A stretch of 51,637 bases of DNA, from positions 1 through 51,637 of IMG/VR virus record IMGVR_UViG_3300029953_000619; one strand, written 5' to 3'. The notes under the pieces were generated by a model, which saw nothing but the letters and a program-made list of their open reading frames with translations, made no database searches and was not told the DNA's origin. Below are positions 1 through 9,338 of this stretch, piece after piece. A program made the translations under genes and the position numbers. The stretch is from a virus. Every line of letters begins with the position of its first letter. Within the stretch, counting starts at the first letter, position 1.

Positions 1-388
1 AAATATTGTTTGTGGCTGCTGCAAAAGTGTTATTGGTTGCCGTCACAATCGCAGCGTTCAACGTCACCACATTTGCTGCCAGGGCCTGCACCGCCTGGTT
101 GGTGATTGATGCTGTGACAAAGCCGTTAGTAGTCGGAAGCCCAGTCAATCCAGCGCCATTACCCGCAAACACATTCGCCGTGTTCGTCGCCGTTACCTGC
201 GCGATGAAAGCGACAGAGTTGTTGCTGTTCACGTTGCCGCCGCCGCCCCCGCTGCCGTTGGTAATGCCCAATTGAGCAGCCCCATTAGTCACGATGTAGC
301 CATCTTTGTTGGTCGTCCAAAAGTTGTTGTAAACCGCGCTGGCGTTTAGGGCCACCAGCATTACCAGAGTTGAAATAATTATTTTCAT
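1..388 (-). CDS. Fibre-like exported protein, 3' end cut by window edge
   Basis: The frame opens at the ATG at 388-386, two bases after the stop of the upstream gene, and stays open to base 1 (129 codons visible). The N-terminus is signal-peptide-like (MKIIISTLVMLVALNASA). After it come Asn, Thr, Ala and Gly-rich segments, a poly-Gly stretch and a GNGAGLTGL motif. The same motif recurs in the fibre gene at 37527-39467, so this is probably a tail-fibre or surface-adhesin-like virion protein. A secretion-type N-terminus is unusual for a phage fibre. The role is inferred from composition, motif and position after tail genes. Confidence 0.7.
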   Translation of the reverse strand, partial: MKIIISTLVMLVALNASAVYNNFWTTNKDGYIVTNGAAQLGITNGSGGGGGNVNSNNSVAFIAQVTATNTANVFAGNGAGLTGLPTTNGFVTASITNQAVQALAANVVTLNAAIVTATNNTFAAATNNI

Positions 389-389
389 A

Positions 390-3300
390 TCAAGATTGAA
401 TGATGCCAAACCAAGATTGAGTCAAAACCGACCATGCGTAAAGTTGAATATTCGGGCTGTCTTGAACCCAAAGACCCGCTGCGTTTCCGGGATTGGGCGC
501 ATTTCCGGGGGCAGAAGATGTTCCACGTAGAACACTGCTATTGGTGGAAACAATGGGGAACGCGATGTTTGCCGCCGTGCCCGTGATGAACGGAAGCCAA
601 ATTTGCTGTTTCACACTCCACGCAAAAAGCTGGGTTTCCGGGTTGTCTTGATAGTACAACGCGGGCTGGGTTGGAATTGGAGGCGACGCCACCGGGATAG
701 CCACGCCGCCGATGATGATTTGGCCGCCTTGCAGATAAAACTGGCTGGTGGCAATCGAAACTTCATCAACAATGACCGGGAGCCATGTGTTTTTGATCTT
801 GCTCCAAAACCACAAGGACGGGCTTGCGCCATCCGTGTAATAAAACGCCACGCTGGCAGAGTTGGGGGGGAAGCAGACGCCAATCGGGTTTGGGCTGGGG
901 CCAGCGAACAAACTTGGCGGGGGAGGTGGTGTAAAGGCCATGGGAGTTGTGACGGGGTTGCAGACGGGGGGATGGTACTCGGATTGCTCAATGGCCTCGC
1001 AGCGGAATCGGCCACCTAAAAAACGGTAATACCCGGTTGCCTGAATTTTGACTTGGAAAGTGTAGCCTTCGCATAATGGTCGCTTGTTGTGAGGGTCGCA
1101 AACATTCATGTCCGGCTTCGGCAAACCAATTCGAGGGCGAAATCCAGGGTCTGATGTGCCGTCATAATCAATGGTGAACGATGCCCACGGAACCCAGTCC
1201 GGCCACTGGTCCGACAGGTAAAAAATCTGAAATTGCACGTCACTGGTGATTGAGTCGATGTAAATCTCTCCATAAGTCAGCCGCTTGTATTGGTCGTGGC
1301 CCTCATCTGCCCCGCCGTCGAACAGTGCAGGAGACTCGAAATAGCTGGTTATCGGAGTAATCCCATTGTCTTCGGTCAAAACCAAAACTGGGTTGACGGT
1401 CGGCATGATCTCCACCAACTGAATAAACCCAAGCGTCGAATCCAAGGCCAGGGCAAAGCACCTCTCGCCCCCGTTGAAGGCGTCTCCGGTAATGAGTTGC
1501 AAGATGTTTGTCCCCTGCCATTCGCCATCATAAACGGCAGGCTGCTTTCCGGACATGCCGCTATACGGGTCGAAATTCAGGGCGATGATGGACGGGAAAT
1601 AAACCCCCCGAGCCGCCTGAATGGGGTTGGCGGTCAGCAAGAAGCGGTTGTCAAAATTGACGGACGAGCAATAGCCAAGCAGTAAATCATTTTCACCTTC
1701 AATCAGGGTGGCCATTTCCCGGCTTACCGGGGTGTTCCCCCATCGGTCGAAGTCCAGACGGGCAAGTAATAGCGACCGGATCTGTCCGTCGTAAGACCGG
1801 AAAAGCAAATCTCCGCTGGCCTGAGTGACCGCGCTTTGGCTCACGCCTCCGGCTTCGGCGAGGGACACGGCTTGAATGGGGTTGGTCAGGCTTGCCCACG
1901 TTGTCCGGTCAACCGGCGCATTGCAGGAAAAAACCAGCTTGCTGGTGAGGACTTGCAGCGGCCCCTGTCCAAGTGAAACGTCCAACTGGGCAATGAACTG
2001 CATCGCCTGAATGAATCCCGAGTTACCGGGAACGGTAAACGAGCCACCGCCCGCCAGCATGTCGTTTTCCGAGACTTTCAACACCGAATCCCGCCCTTGG
2101 TAGGTTAATTGATTGCCCGACGCCCCGCCAACAATGTCCCCCGCCATGTAAGTTCGGCCATCCGGCAAAGACATCCAGTTGCGCCCCATGCCATACACGC
2201 CCATTTTTCCGGCAGGCAGTTCCGGCACGGTAGTGATGTTGGTTCCGTTGGCGATGATATTCCCCTGCGTGTCGTTGAGGTTTTGGACGTAGATGTAGCT
2301 GCCAGTTGTCCCGGTGTTCGGAGTGCCGACGCCCTGGATGACAAAATAGTAAACAACATTTTGGGACGAGGTTGCGGAAACAATTTGGTATTGGGTTGGA
2401 CTTGCTCCCGGTGCGGCGATGAGGCTTAGTGCCGACTGAACTGATTGCGCCGAATTGGCAACCCCCGAACTGTTATTAGTCGGGTAGGTGAATACCGATG
2501 TTGGAGAATTTACAAATGCCGTCCCGTTGGCATTTTTGATAATTGTGACCAATTCCGCCTGAGTGCCGCCGCTTGGACTCGACGGGTTTATGGGTATGGC
2601 GGTGCTTTCCCCTGTCACCATCTGGCATTGAATTTGACTCCCTTGAATCGGACCAACAATCAGCGTCGCATTGCCTGAATTGACCGAGATGGTTTGCCCA
2701 CTGATTTGACCCGTGGTACCATTCACGGTTCCCTGTGTCAGTCCCGCAACGGATGAAACCGTCAGGGTGACGTAATTCGTTGCCGCCCCAACCATGTTTT
2801 GCCCGGTCGTGGCGGTGAATGAAAGTGTTTGAGTATTGACGTTGCCGTAATTGCTTTTGACCGATATGGACGGAATGAAAACCGTGTAAGACCCTTGCGG
2901 GACGGACGCGCCGCCGGCTGGATAGCAGGTAATTGACGTAACCAATCCCGTCACAGTGCCGGAAGTCGTCAGCGATTGAACGATGCAATTAATACCGCCG
3001 ATAACAATCGTTCCGCCAACATTTACTATGGCAAGCTGGCTCGCATTTCCATATTCGTAGGCCCCTGAAGCAACCTCCGTTGATCCATTGATGCCGCCAC
3101 CGCCAGTGTTTGGCGTTGAAAAAGTAGCCGATGTGTAGGTGTTTACCGGCAACGCGGGAAATGTGTTTGTGCTGGACCCTCCGCTATTAATAGCCCCCAA
3201 AGTCGCCCCGGTGATAAACCCAAGAACATTGGAATCGGCATAAAAAGTCGTGTTTGGATTGATCGAATCGCCGGATGCAATCGAAGTCGTCACCAAATCC

Positions 3301-3698
3301 AAAGACACGGGATAATACCCTGATGACGAGCTGGTTGTTTGATACGATTGAAGGTAATAAAGCTGGTTGTTTATCAGCACGGTTTTCCCGGCATAGTTGC
3401 TGACGTATTGATTGCTGGCGGTTTGCTGGGCGGTGGCCGGTTCTATGGTGTAAAGCACCCAGCTTCCAATCGCGGGGACAATGTTTACGGAAGTCGTAAC
3501 GCCCGTCGTGGTGGTGGTGTTCCCCGTCAGTTGGCCGATGGTTTGCTGGGTGTTGCCAATCGAGACGGAAATAAAATTCGAGTTCGGGTCGGTGGCATCA
3601 TAAAACACCGGATTGTGAAGGCCGTCATTCCAGATAACCCAGCTTTCCGACTGCCAAAGCCAGTGTTGCAGCGCGGTGGATGATTGCTGAATTGGCAT
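390..3698 (-). CDS. Beta-propeller tail (nozzle/stabilisation-type) protein, main part
   Basis: 1102 residues. The middle carries motifs I associate with phage tail nozzle/stabilisation propellers: RDSVLKVSENDMLAGGGSF, DRTTWASLTNPIQAVSLAE, GDLLFRSYDGQIRSLLLAR, WGNTPVSREM and FDNRFLLTANP. The N-terminus (WVIWNDGLHNPVFYDATD) looks like the continuation of a propeller that normally begins in an upstream domain; that domain sits in the preceding gene, 3700-5154, one base away. Residues about 935-1102 hold three copies of a repeat built on LYYQDNPETQLFAWSVKQQIW, probably a surface module. It likely sits at the tail tip and partners the tail-tube-A-like protein at 50071-51099. Family assignment is from memory of motifs. 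Confidence 0.8.
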   Translation of the reverse strand: MPIQQSSTALQHWLWQSESWVIWNDGLHNPVFYDATDPNSNFISVSIGNTQQTIGQLTGNTTTTTGVTTSVNIVPAIGSWVLYTIEPATAQQTASNQYVSNYAGKTVLINNQLYYLQSYQTTSSSSGYYPVSLDLVTTSIASGDSINPNTTFYADSNVLGFITGATLGAINSGGSSTNTFPALPVNTYTSATFSTPNTGGGGINGSTEVASGAYEYGNASQLAIVNVGGTIVIGGINCIVQSLTTSGTVTGLVTSITCYPAGGASVPQGSYTVFIPSISVKSNYGNVNTQTLSFTATTGQNMVGAATNYVTLTVSSVAGLTQGTVNGTTGQISGQTISVNSGNATLIVGPIQGSQIQCQMVTGESTAIPINPSSPSGGTQAELVTIIKNANGTAFVNSPTSVFTYPTNNSSGVANSAQSVQSALSLIAAPGASPTQYQIVSATSSQNVVYYFVIQGVGTPNTGTTGSYIYVQNLNDTQGNIIANGTNITTVPELPAGKMGVYGMGRNWMSLPDGRTYMAGDIVGGASGNQLTYQGRDSVLKVSENDMLAGGGSFTVPGNSGFIQAMQFIAQLDVSLGQGPLQVLTSKLVFSCNAPVDRTTWASLTNPIQAVSLAEAGGVSQSAVTQASGDLLFRSYDGQIRSLLLARLDFDRWGNTPVSREMATLIEGENDLLLGYCSSVNFDNRFLLTANPIQAARGVYFPSIIALNFDPYSGMSGKQPAVYDGEWQGTNILQLITGDAFNGGERCFALALDSTLGFIQLVEIMPTVNPVLVLTEDNGITPITSYFESPALFDGGADEGHDQYKRLTYGEIYIDSITSDVQFQIFYLSDQWPDWVPWASFTIDYDGTSDPGFRPRIGLPKPDMNVCDPHNKRPLCEGYTFQVKIQATGYYRFLGGRFRCEAIEQSEYHPPVCNPVTTPMAFTPPPPPSLFAGPSPNPIGVCFPPNSASVAFYYTDGASPSLWFWSKIKNTWLPVIVDEVSIATSQFYLQGGQIIIGGVAIPVASPPIPTQPALYYQDNPETQLFAWSVKQQIWLPFITGTAANIAFPIVSTNSSVLRGTSSAPGNAPNPGNAAGLWVQDSPNIQLYAWSVLTQSWFGIIQS

Positions 3699-3699
3699 G

Positions 3700-5154
3700 T
3701 TATGAATTTATGACGGTCACAGAGCAAACAGTTGCCGCCGTTGGCCCGTTGCTGGTCGATGTTTCCAGATACATGCTGGTATAGGTGTTTGTGGCAGGTA
3801 TGTACCCCGGCAAATAATATTCGGTTACTTGACCGCCAACATAAAAAGTCGGGTCGTATCCGGTGTTTGTGGTGTTGACCAAATAAATCTTGCCCGACGA
3901 AATTGAAAGATTGATATAAAATCCGCTATAATTTGAAACCGTGACGAGATTTGCCCCCAAGGTCACGCCATATTCATTTGACGCGACAGATGTTCCCAGC
4001 GGACCAACGGCTTTGACGGTGTAATAATAAGTGTTCCCCGCCGCCGCTGTTGCGTCTTGATAGGAGCTTCCAGTGATTCCCGTTGCGATTGGGGTTCCCG
4101 ACTCTCCGCCGCTGGAGGTTCCCCGATAAACATTGTAAGAAGTGGCTCCCGATGATCCGGCCCAATTCACGGACACATATCCAGTTGTGAAACTGGGTGA
4201 AGATTGAACCGGTGCGGCCGGTGGGACAGAGGAAGGAGTGGCGCTGACTTCACTGGAAAAGGCACTGTAACCGACGGAATTGTGCGCTTTAACAACGTAA
4301 AAATATTTCGTTCCGTTGGATAGCCCCGTGTCTTGGTAGCTGCCCGCGCTTAATGCCGAGGCTATGGGTGTGCCTGACTCGCCGCCAGACGTGGTGCCCC
4401 TATAAACGTAGTAGGTCAATCCGGCAACCTGATTCCATGAAATGGTAATTGTCGTGTTTCCGGCCAATGCCGAAACGCCGGTCGGGGCGTTTGGCACGGA
4501 AAGCGTTGGGGTTGCGCTGACCTGCGTTGAATTGCTTCCCGTTCCTGATGCTGAATTTGCCGAGACGACGTAGTAATAAGCCGTGCCATTGATGGCGGTT
4601 GTGTCCAGAAACGAGTTTGTCCCCGATGCAAAATCAGTCCCGTAAGGACCGCCAGATGCGGTGCCCCGCGAAATGTTGTAGGACGTTGCGTTTGCAACCG
4701 CAGTCCAATTCAGTTGGACCTGACCATTGCCGGCGGTGGCCACCACATTTTGAGGCGTGCCAGGCAACCCGGCATCGGAGGCTAATCCATTTACCTGCGT
4801 CACAACCGCATTGCCAAAAGCATCCGGCACGATCTGAAAAAGGTTTCCACCGATTGCAACCACAATGCTTCCAACCCCGTTGTCTGGAGTGTAATAGCAA
4901 GCGCCTTGAAAAAGTCCGGTTTGAAAATTGGACTGAGCAACCGCCGCTGTTAAAAATGTTGGACAAACCGGGGATGCGGCGAACGTCAAATTGATGGCCC
5001 GCATGGCAGGCCGGGTTTTAACGAAATCCCCCCGGTTGGTGAGATTAAAAGCGTAGCCCATCTGGGACGGCTTGAGTTTCAAGGGGTCTATCCCCGAGTT
5101 CATTCCCAAGTCGAAGCTGCCAAGCGTGTCAAAAATTGGCTTTTTCTCGCTCAT
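3700..5154 (-). CDS. Propeller N-terminal segment fused to three fibronectin type III domains
   Basis: 484 residues. The first 110 or so (DLGMNSGIDPLKLKPSQMG, then FVKTRPAMRAINLTF) match the usual opening of phage beta-propeller tail proteins. Residues about 130-400 are three fibronectin type III domains, each with a QLNW/ISWNQ/VSVNWAG strand and a YNISRGT/YYVYRGT/YNVYRGT strand; domains two and three share TSGGESGTPIA. The last 85 residues form an unrecognised domain. The gene starts with an ATGA overlap to 5151-5441 and ends one base before the next gene, so it is probably coupled to it. It looks as if the propeller gene was split where the FN3 block was inserted. FN3 domains on virions often bind surface glycans. 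Confidence 0.8.
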   Translation of the reverse strand: MSEKKPIFDTLGSFDLGMNSGIDPLKLKPSQMGYAFNLTNRGDFVKTRPAMRAINLTFAASPVCPTFLTAAVAQSNFQTGLFQGACYYTPDNGVGSIVVAIGGNLFQIVPDAFGNAVVTQVNGLASDAGLPGTPQNVVATAGNGQVQLNWTAVANATSYNISRGTASGGPYGTDFASGTNSFLDTTAINGTAYYYVVSANSASGTGSNSTQVSATPTLSVPNAPTGVSALAGNTTITISWNQVAGLTYYVYRGTTSGGESGTPIASALSAGSYQDTGLSNGTKYFYVVKAHNSVGYSAFSSEVSATPSSVPPAAPVQSSPSFTTGYVSVNWAGSSGATSYNVYRGTSSGGESGTPIATGITGSSYQDATAAAGNTYYYTVKAVGPLGTSVASNEYGVTLGANLVTVSNYSGFYINLSISSGKIYLVNTTNTGYDPTFYVGGQVTEYYLPGYIPATNTYTSMYLETSTSNGPTAATVCSVTVINS

Positions 5155-5441
5155 CCGTAGATAAAATATTGAAACGAACTGGTTTCCGTGTTGGACGTGG
5201 AATTTACCGTAAGCGTGCCCGCGCCGACATTTTGGGTGACGTACAGCGTTCCGACGGTGCCGGTTGCGGAGGTGCGCTGGACGACAATAAATGACGCGCT
5301 GGTAAGCACGGCGGAAATGACCGACGCCCCGGCAACCAGTGTTCCGGTGCCAGTTTGAGGGGCGGGTGCCGCCGCGCCTTGTGGTCCGGGGATGTTGACC
5401 GGAGCCGGATTAACCGAACAACCGCAAGTGTCGTTTAGCAT
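5151..5441 (-). CDS. Small Ala/Thr-rich virion-type protein
   Basis: 96 residues. It starts with a Cys-containing DTCGCS segment, then a Pro/Gly/Ala stretch including GPQG, then a Ser/Thr/Val-rich beta-type domain ending in FQYFIYG. It overlaps the downstream FN3/propeller gene by ATGA and opens the tail operon. I do not recognise the family; the position suggests a small tail accessory protein. Its start codon lies inside a TTTAGCATA motif that recurs 44 bases upstream (5479-5487), which may be an operator. Confidence 0.65.
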   Translation of the reverse strand: MLNDTCGCSVNPAPVNIPGPQGAAAPAPQTGTGTLVAGASVISAVLTSASFIVVQRTSATGTVGTLYVTQNVGAGTLTVNSTSNTETSSFQYFIYG

Positions 5442-5481
5442 AAAATATTGAGTTTCTAAGCAAAAATGCTACGTTGCCTTT

Positions 5482-5509
5482 AGCATAAGGCTAAAAATCG
5501 CAATGTCAA
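5482..5509 (-). promoter_or_regulatory. Candidate promoter for the 5441 tail operon, with 17-bp dyad
   Basis: On the minus strand, -35 TTGACA (5509-5504), a 16-base spacer, then -10 TATGCT (5487-5482). Bases 5479-5495 form an inverted repeat, TTTAGC-ATAAG-GCTAAA, overlapping the -10. The -35 overlaps the first codons of terminase on the other strand, so the same 61-bp gap serves two divergent genes. No good promoter for terminase itself is visible. Confidence 0.45.
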
Positions 5510-7284
5510 ACCTCACAATTTCGCGTTACGGGAAAAAATGGGCTGGTTATACGTCTCTTCAAATCGAATTTTATTGCATCCAACAAGGGGCCAAATGGTG
5601 CAAAGAGCAAGGCCGTTCACTTTTCCACCACTACCGGGAAGCATTCAAAATACTCTGGCCGGAAGACGACTTTCACCGTTGGAATGAGTTGGTTTTGAAG
5701 CGGTATTGCGAGCAGGATATTTTGGTACTCCTTGGATCGTCAGATTCCGGCAAAACGGATTCTATGTCCAAGATAGTCTTATGCGACTATTGGGCGTTCC
5801 CTCAAAAAACTCTCTGGCTGGTGTCCACCACGGAAGGGCGGGGGGCGGAGTTGCGCATTTGGGGGCATATCAAAGACCTTTTCAACCGGGCTTTGCAAGC
5901 TGGCCACGATCTACAAGGCCATCCGATTGACCACATCAAAACCATCACCACGGACACGATTGACGATGACGGCGAGCTTGCCCGTTCGCTGAAGCGCGGA
6001 ATCATCATCATCCCGTGCAAATCCGGCGGGGTGGCGTCCGGCCTTGCGCCCTACATCGGAATCAAAGCCCCGCGCCTCCGCCATTGTGGGGATGAAATCG
6101 CGGTGATGACCGATTCGTTTCTCAATGCCTATTCCAACTGGTACGGGAAAGCCGACTTCAAGGGAATCATGGCCGGGAATTTCATGGAGACAGACGATCC
6201 GCTAGGCATTGCTTCTGAGCCGGTGGATTCGTGGGACTCGTTTGTTGACGACAAAAAAACGCAGGAATGGCGCTCCCGCTGGTACGACGCCTGGGTGATT
6301 GCCCTTGATGGCCGGGACTCGCCAAACTTTGATTTCCCGTCAGACCCGCCGCGCTACTCATATCTGATTTCTGAAAAGAAGCTGAACATGATTAAGCGGA
6401 CTAAGGGCGAGGACTCTTGGGAATGGTATTCCCAGTGTGTCGGAAAGCCGTCCAAAGGCATGGATGTTTGGCGGGTTATCACCAAGGCGTTTTGCGAGAA
6501 AAACGGGGCGTTCGGTGACGTGATTTGGAAGAACTCAAATCACACTTTGATTTACGGACTTGACCCGGCTTACGGCGACGGGGACAGGTGCGTAGGCCGC
6601 ATGGTGGAATTTGGCGAGGACATTAACGGCAATATAATATTGAAAGTTTACGAGCCGGAAATAATCCCGATCAAAATGAACGCCAACGCGGAGGCTGAGG
6701 AACAAATTGCCATTTACATCAAGTCGCGATTGGACGCGCTGGGCATTCCTCCGGAGAATTGCTTTTACGATTCGTTTGGCCGTGGCACTTTGGGGTTTCA
6801 GTTTGGCAAGTTGGGCATCAACCCAGTACCCATTGATTCAGGCGCACAGCCCACCAACCGGCCCGTCCAGTCCGATTTGTACATCGAAGAATCCAACGGG
6901 CAAAAACGGTTGAAAATGTGCAAAGAGCATTACCGCAAGTTCATTACGGAAATGTGGTTTTCTGTCCGCCTGGTCGTGGGTTGCGGTCAGGTCCGGGGGA
7001 TGGACTTGGACACAGCGAAGGAAGGCCAGTCCCGTAAGTTCACCAAGGACAACGGACTGATTGAGGTTGAGCCGAAAAAGGACATGAAAAAGCGGCTGGG
7101 TCGGTCGCCTGACCTTTTTGATAATCTCGCCATTTGCGTCGAGGGTTGCCGCCAGCGCGGATTGAAAATCAAAATGCTTGGCGAGATCACGATTGAGCCG
7201 CGCAACGGCGTGATGGATTGGTTTATTGCCAGACAGAAAAAGTCCCTTGAAAACCGATTCAAGGGACAGTTGCAGAATGTTTAA
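5503..7284 (+). CDS. terL: Terminase large subunit
   Basis: 593 residues, normal for the family. The ATPase has a Walker A GSSDSGKT at residues 78-85 and a likely Walker B ending in DE (197-198, context RHCGDEIAVM). The RNase H-like nuclease shows Asp354 (GLDPAYGDGDR), Asp423 (YDSFGRGT) and Asp537/Asp540 (PDLFDNLAI). It would drive DNA packaging through the portal and cut the concatemer. It is the only plus-strand gene in the first 18 kb, flanked by minus-strand morphogenesis genes, and its stop overlaps the 3' end of the scaffold-like gene by 4 bases. No small-terminase gene is recognisable beside it. Confidence 0.93.
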   Translation: MSNLTISRYGKKWAGYTSLQIEFYCIQQGAKWCKEQGRSLFHHYREAFKILWPEDDFHRWNELVLKRYCEQDILVLLGSSDSGKTDSMSKIVLCDYWAFPQKTLWLVSTTEGRGAELRIWGHIKDLFNRALQAGHDLQGHPIDHIKTITTDTIDDDGELARSLKRGIIIIPCKSGGVASGLAPYIGIKAPRLRHCGDEIAVMTDSFLNAYSNWYGKADFKGIMAGNFMETDDPLGIASEPVDSWDSFVDDKKTQEWRSRWYDAWVIALDGRDSPNFDFPSDPPRYSYLISEKKLNMIKRTKGEDSWEWYSQCVGKPSKGMDVWRVITKAFCEKNGAFGDVIWKNSNHTLIYGLDPAYGDGDRCVGRMVEFGEDINGNIILKVYEPEIIPIKMNANAEAEEQIAIYIKSRLDALGIPPENCFYDSFGRGTLGFQFGKLGINPVPIDSGAQPTNRPVQSDLYIEESNGQKRLKMCKEHYRKFITEMWFSVRLVVGCGQVRGMDLDTAKEGQSRKFTKDNGLIEVEPKKDMKKRLGRSPDLFDNLAICVEGCRQRGLKIKMLGEITIEPRNGVMDWFIARQKKSLENRFKGQLQNV

Positions 7285-8582
7285 CGATTACCTGCCGCCA
7301 AGGCGTCAAACGCCTTGTCAACGTCCGAAAGACTGGCATTGCCGGATGTTTCCCGGTTTGGCGCGGTTTCCTGGCCATTTCCCGGCTGAGACGATTTAAA
7401 TCCGTCCAGCTTGGATTGCAGGTCTTTGACCTGTTTGGCCAGTTGCTTGTTTTGGAAGCGCACCCGGTCGAACGCGCCCGCCTTGTTTCGGATGGCGGCA
7501 TGAAGTTTGACCTTCGCCTTGGGGTGGAGTCTGCCGTTTACCATGTCCTTTTTAACAAAGTCCGGCAGCTTTTCAAACTCGGACGGCGGCAGGGCGTCGA
7601 ACGCCAAGTCAGCCAGCCGGTAGCCGCGATCAAGGATGTCGTTTTCCTCGTTTGCGCCTTCGGTCGGCTTGAAGATTTCCGGCAAGCCCTCCTGACCAGA
7701 CCGCACAGAATCCCCAAAGTCTTTGGCCAATTCCTGCTGGAATCTGGTTTGCTGCTCCATCTGCTGCTTTTGCCGTTCGCTGCCCTTGGTTTTCCACTCG
7801 TTCAGGGCGTTGTTGCGAGCCTCAAATTTTTCCAACACCGCTTGGCGAGCGGCGTTGATGGCGGATGCTTTTACGCCCGTGCCAAAAAGCTCTTCAATCT
7901 TGGCGGCGGCGGCGTCCGGGTCGCTGATTTGCATGATGGCGTTAAAATCTTCGGCGGTGGCGCGGCGAACGTTCCCATCCTCCCCGGTGATGTTGTACTG
8001 ACTGGCGATTTTCTGCCCGCGCTCGAAAGCATCATTGAACGGCTTGACAAATTGATCCTGGTACTCGGTTGACTTGGAGTAGTCGGAGAATTTGACGGCC
8101 TCCTCAAGCTCTTGCGCACGCTTTTCGGCGGCGGTCAGCTTGGCGGAAAACTCTTTCTCCTTTTCCTCATTAGGCTTCCACGTCTTTTCCTTTTCCTGAT
8201 ACTCCTGCAACTTGCGGTCAAGTTCGGCCCGCTCTTGTTTCAGCCTGTCGTAGGCTTCCCGGAGGCTTGCGGCTTTCGCCGGTTTGGCGGCGGCAGGTTT
8301 CGAGTCGTCAGCCTTCGGTTTGTCGGCCGGTTTTGCGGCAGGTTTGTCCGGCGTTTCGAGTGGGGCATCATCCTCGTTGGGTGTGTCATTGGGTTTCGGG
8401 GCGGGGGGTGTTGGAGTTTCCGGCGGGGTGTCGGCATCCAAAGCGTCAAATGCGCTGTATGCCGTGTCGAGATTCGGGGTTGAGCGGATGCCGCTATTGG
8501 GTGCTGGCGCGTCCATGACGGCAGCACCACCGCCACCGGTAGGGGCATCACCAATCAGATTCGGATAAAGTCGGCGCAGCAT
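7281..8582 (-). CDS. Scaffold-like capsid assembly protein
   Basis: 433 residues. Residues 1-110 are Pro, Ala, Asp and Lys-rich and probably disordered. Residues about 110-190 are a charged coiled coil (RLKQERAELDRKLQEY). A long helical middle follows, and the end is Gly/Asn-poor with FDALAAGNR; an FDAL motif also occurs near the N-terminus. This acidic, helical, low-complexity pattern fits a phage scaffold, but no diagnostic motif is present. The capsid gene is far away at 40224-41966, which is unusual for a scaffold. It is the last gene of the 9332 operon and overlaps terminase tail to tail. Confidence 0.6.
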   Translation of the reverse strand: MLRRLYPNLIGDAPTGGGGAAVMDAPAPNSGIRSTPNLDTAYSAFDALDADTPPETPTPPAPKPNDTPNEDDAPLETPDKPAAKPADKPKADDSKPAAAKPAKAASLREAYDRLKQERAELDRKLQEYQEKEKTWKPNEEKEKEFSAKLTAAEKRAQELEEAVKFSDYSKSTEYQDQFVKPFNDAFERGQKIASQYNITGEDGNVRRATAEDFNAIMQISDPDAAAAKIEELFGTGVKASAINAARQAVLEKFEARNNALNEWKTKGSERQKQQMEQQTRFQQELAKDFGDSVRSGQEGLPEIFKPTEGANEENDILDRGYRLADLAFDALPPSEFEKLPDFVKKDMVNGRLHPKAKVKLHAAIRNKAGAFDRVRFQNKQLAKQVKDLQSKLDGFKSSQPGNGQETAPNRETSGNASLSDVDKAFDALAAGNR

Positions 8583-8585
8583 AAA

Positions 8586-8888
8586 TCAGTTCTGTTCGGG
8601 GTTAATAACCGCTTTGGCTGTGATGACGCGATAGGCACCACTCACTATGGAATGAAGGCACGGGATGCAAATGGGAGCAACCCAAAAGTCAGGCAGATCC
8701 GCCGGGGCGACGAGCGGCTTTTTGACTTTGACCGACAGTTGGGCGTGAAGCATCGCGGTGCAATCTTTCCCGTTTGAAATCACGACAAGGTGATCGGGGA
8801 AGTTTTGAAACGGCTTTCCGCACACATGGCACGGTTGCGGTTCAGGTGGGTTGGAGTTCGCCTGTGCTGGTACGTTTTTGCGGCTCAT
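8586..8888 (-). CDS. Small zinc-binding-type protein
   Basis: 100 residues with two Cys pairs, CHVCGKPF near residue 19 and CIPC near residue 78, a spacing suited to one zinc site. The start lies 47 bases inside the upstream gene, in another frame. It sits just before the scaffold-like gene in a compact operon. Function unknown. Confidence 0.65.
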   Translation of the reverse strand: MSRKNVPAQANSNPPEPQPCHVCGKPFQNFPDHLVVISNGKDCTAMLHAQLSVKVKKPLVAPADLPDFWVAPICIPCLHSIVSGAYRVITAKAVINPEQN

Positions 8889-9108
8889 TGGCTAAGGTTA
8901 GGTTTTGGAGTGTGGAAAGGACGGATTTTGCACCCTGCCGCCGCCATTCGTTCGCGGCGGCTTGCTCAGTGGTCGCCGGCATGTCAAGGGTGACGGTGGT
9001 AAATTGGAGCAGGGCAGCATCCAACGCGGCTTGGAATTGGGCGGAGTCGGCAAGATCCTGCCACGTTTTACCGTGCGCTGACTTTAGAAAGCGTTCTCGG
9101 GGTGTCAT
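8842..9108 (-). CDS. Small helical protein of the portal-terminase region
   Basis: 88 residues opening with MTPRERFLKSAHGKTWQDL, then a mostly helical, Ala and Gln-rich body. The start overlaps the previous stop as ATGA (9105-9108), which fixes it. Similar short proteins with an MTPRERFL start sit near portal genes in other phages as I remember them; no function is known to me. Confidence 0.65.
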   Translation of the reverse strand: MTPRERFLKSAHGKTWQDLADSAQFQAALDAALLQFTTVTLDMPATTEQAAANEWRRQGAKSVLSTLQNLTLANEPQKRTSTGELQPT

Positions 9109-9332
9109 TTCTTTGGCCCCCCGCCGCCAAATGAGCGCGTCACGGTTTGCATGAGGGTTGCGGGCGGGCGTCCTGCCCCGGCACGTTTGCCGCCCCGTCC
9201 GGGTCCAGCAACCTGCCCTTTGGCCTTTTTAGTGGCGACTTTGAAAAGGATTGCGCCCGCCTTCTGGGGTGTCATGCCGGGAGGATACGGAATCCCGCCG
9301 GGATACGGGGTTAAATTTGGTGCATCAGCCAT
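9105..9332 (-). CDS. Small basic protein with AT-hook-like motif
   Basis: 75 residues: a Pro/Gly-rich start, a Lys-rich centre and a GGKRAGAGRPP motif near residue 48. This resembles the AT-hook-like segment seen in some small terminases and DNA-associated phage proteins, so a packaging-related DNA-binding role is possible, but it is too short to call a small terminase. The ATG lies 6 bases after a predicted -10 box, so the mRNA may be leaderless. Confidence 0.6.
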   Translation of the reverse strand: MADAPNLTPYPGGIPYPPGMTPQKAGAILFKVATKKAKGQVAGPGRGGKRAGAGRPPATLMQTVTRSFGGGGPKK

Positions 9333-9338
9333 AAGGTG

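Noticed and set aside
9105-9332. Small terminase
   Set aside because: The GGKRAGAGRPP motif is suggestive, but at 75 residues it lacks an oligomerisation domain.
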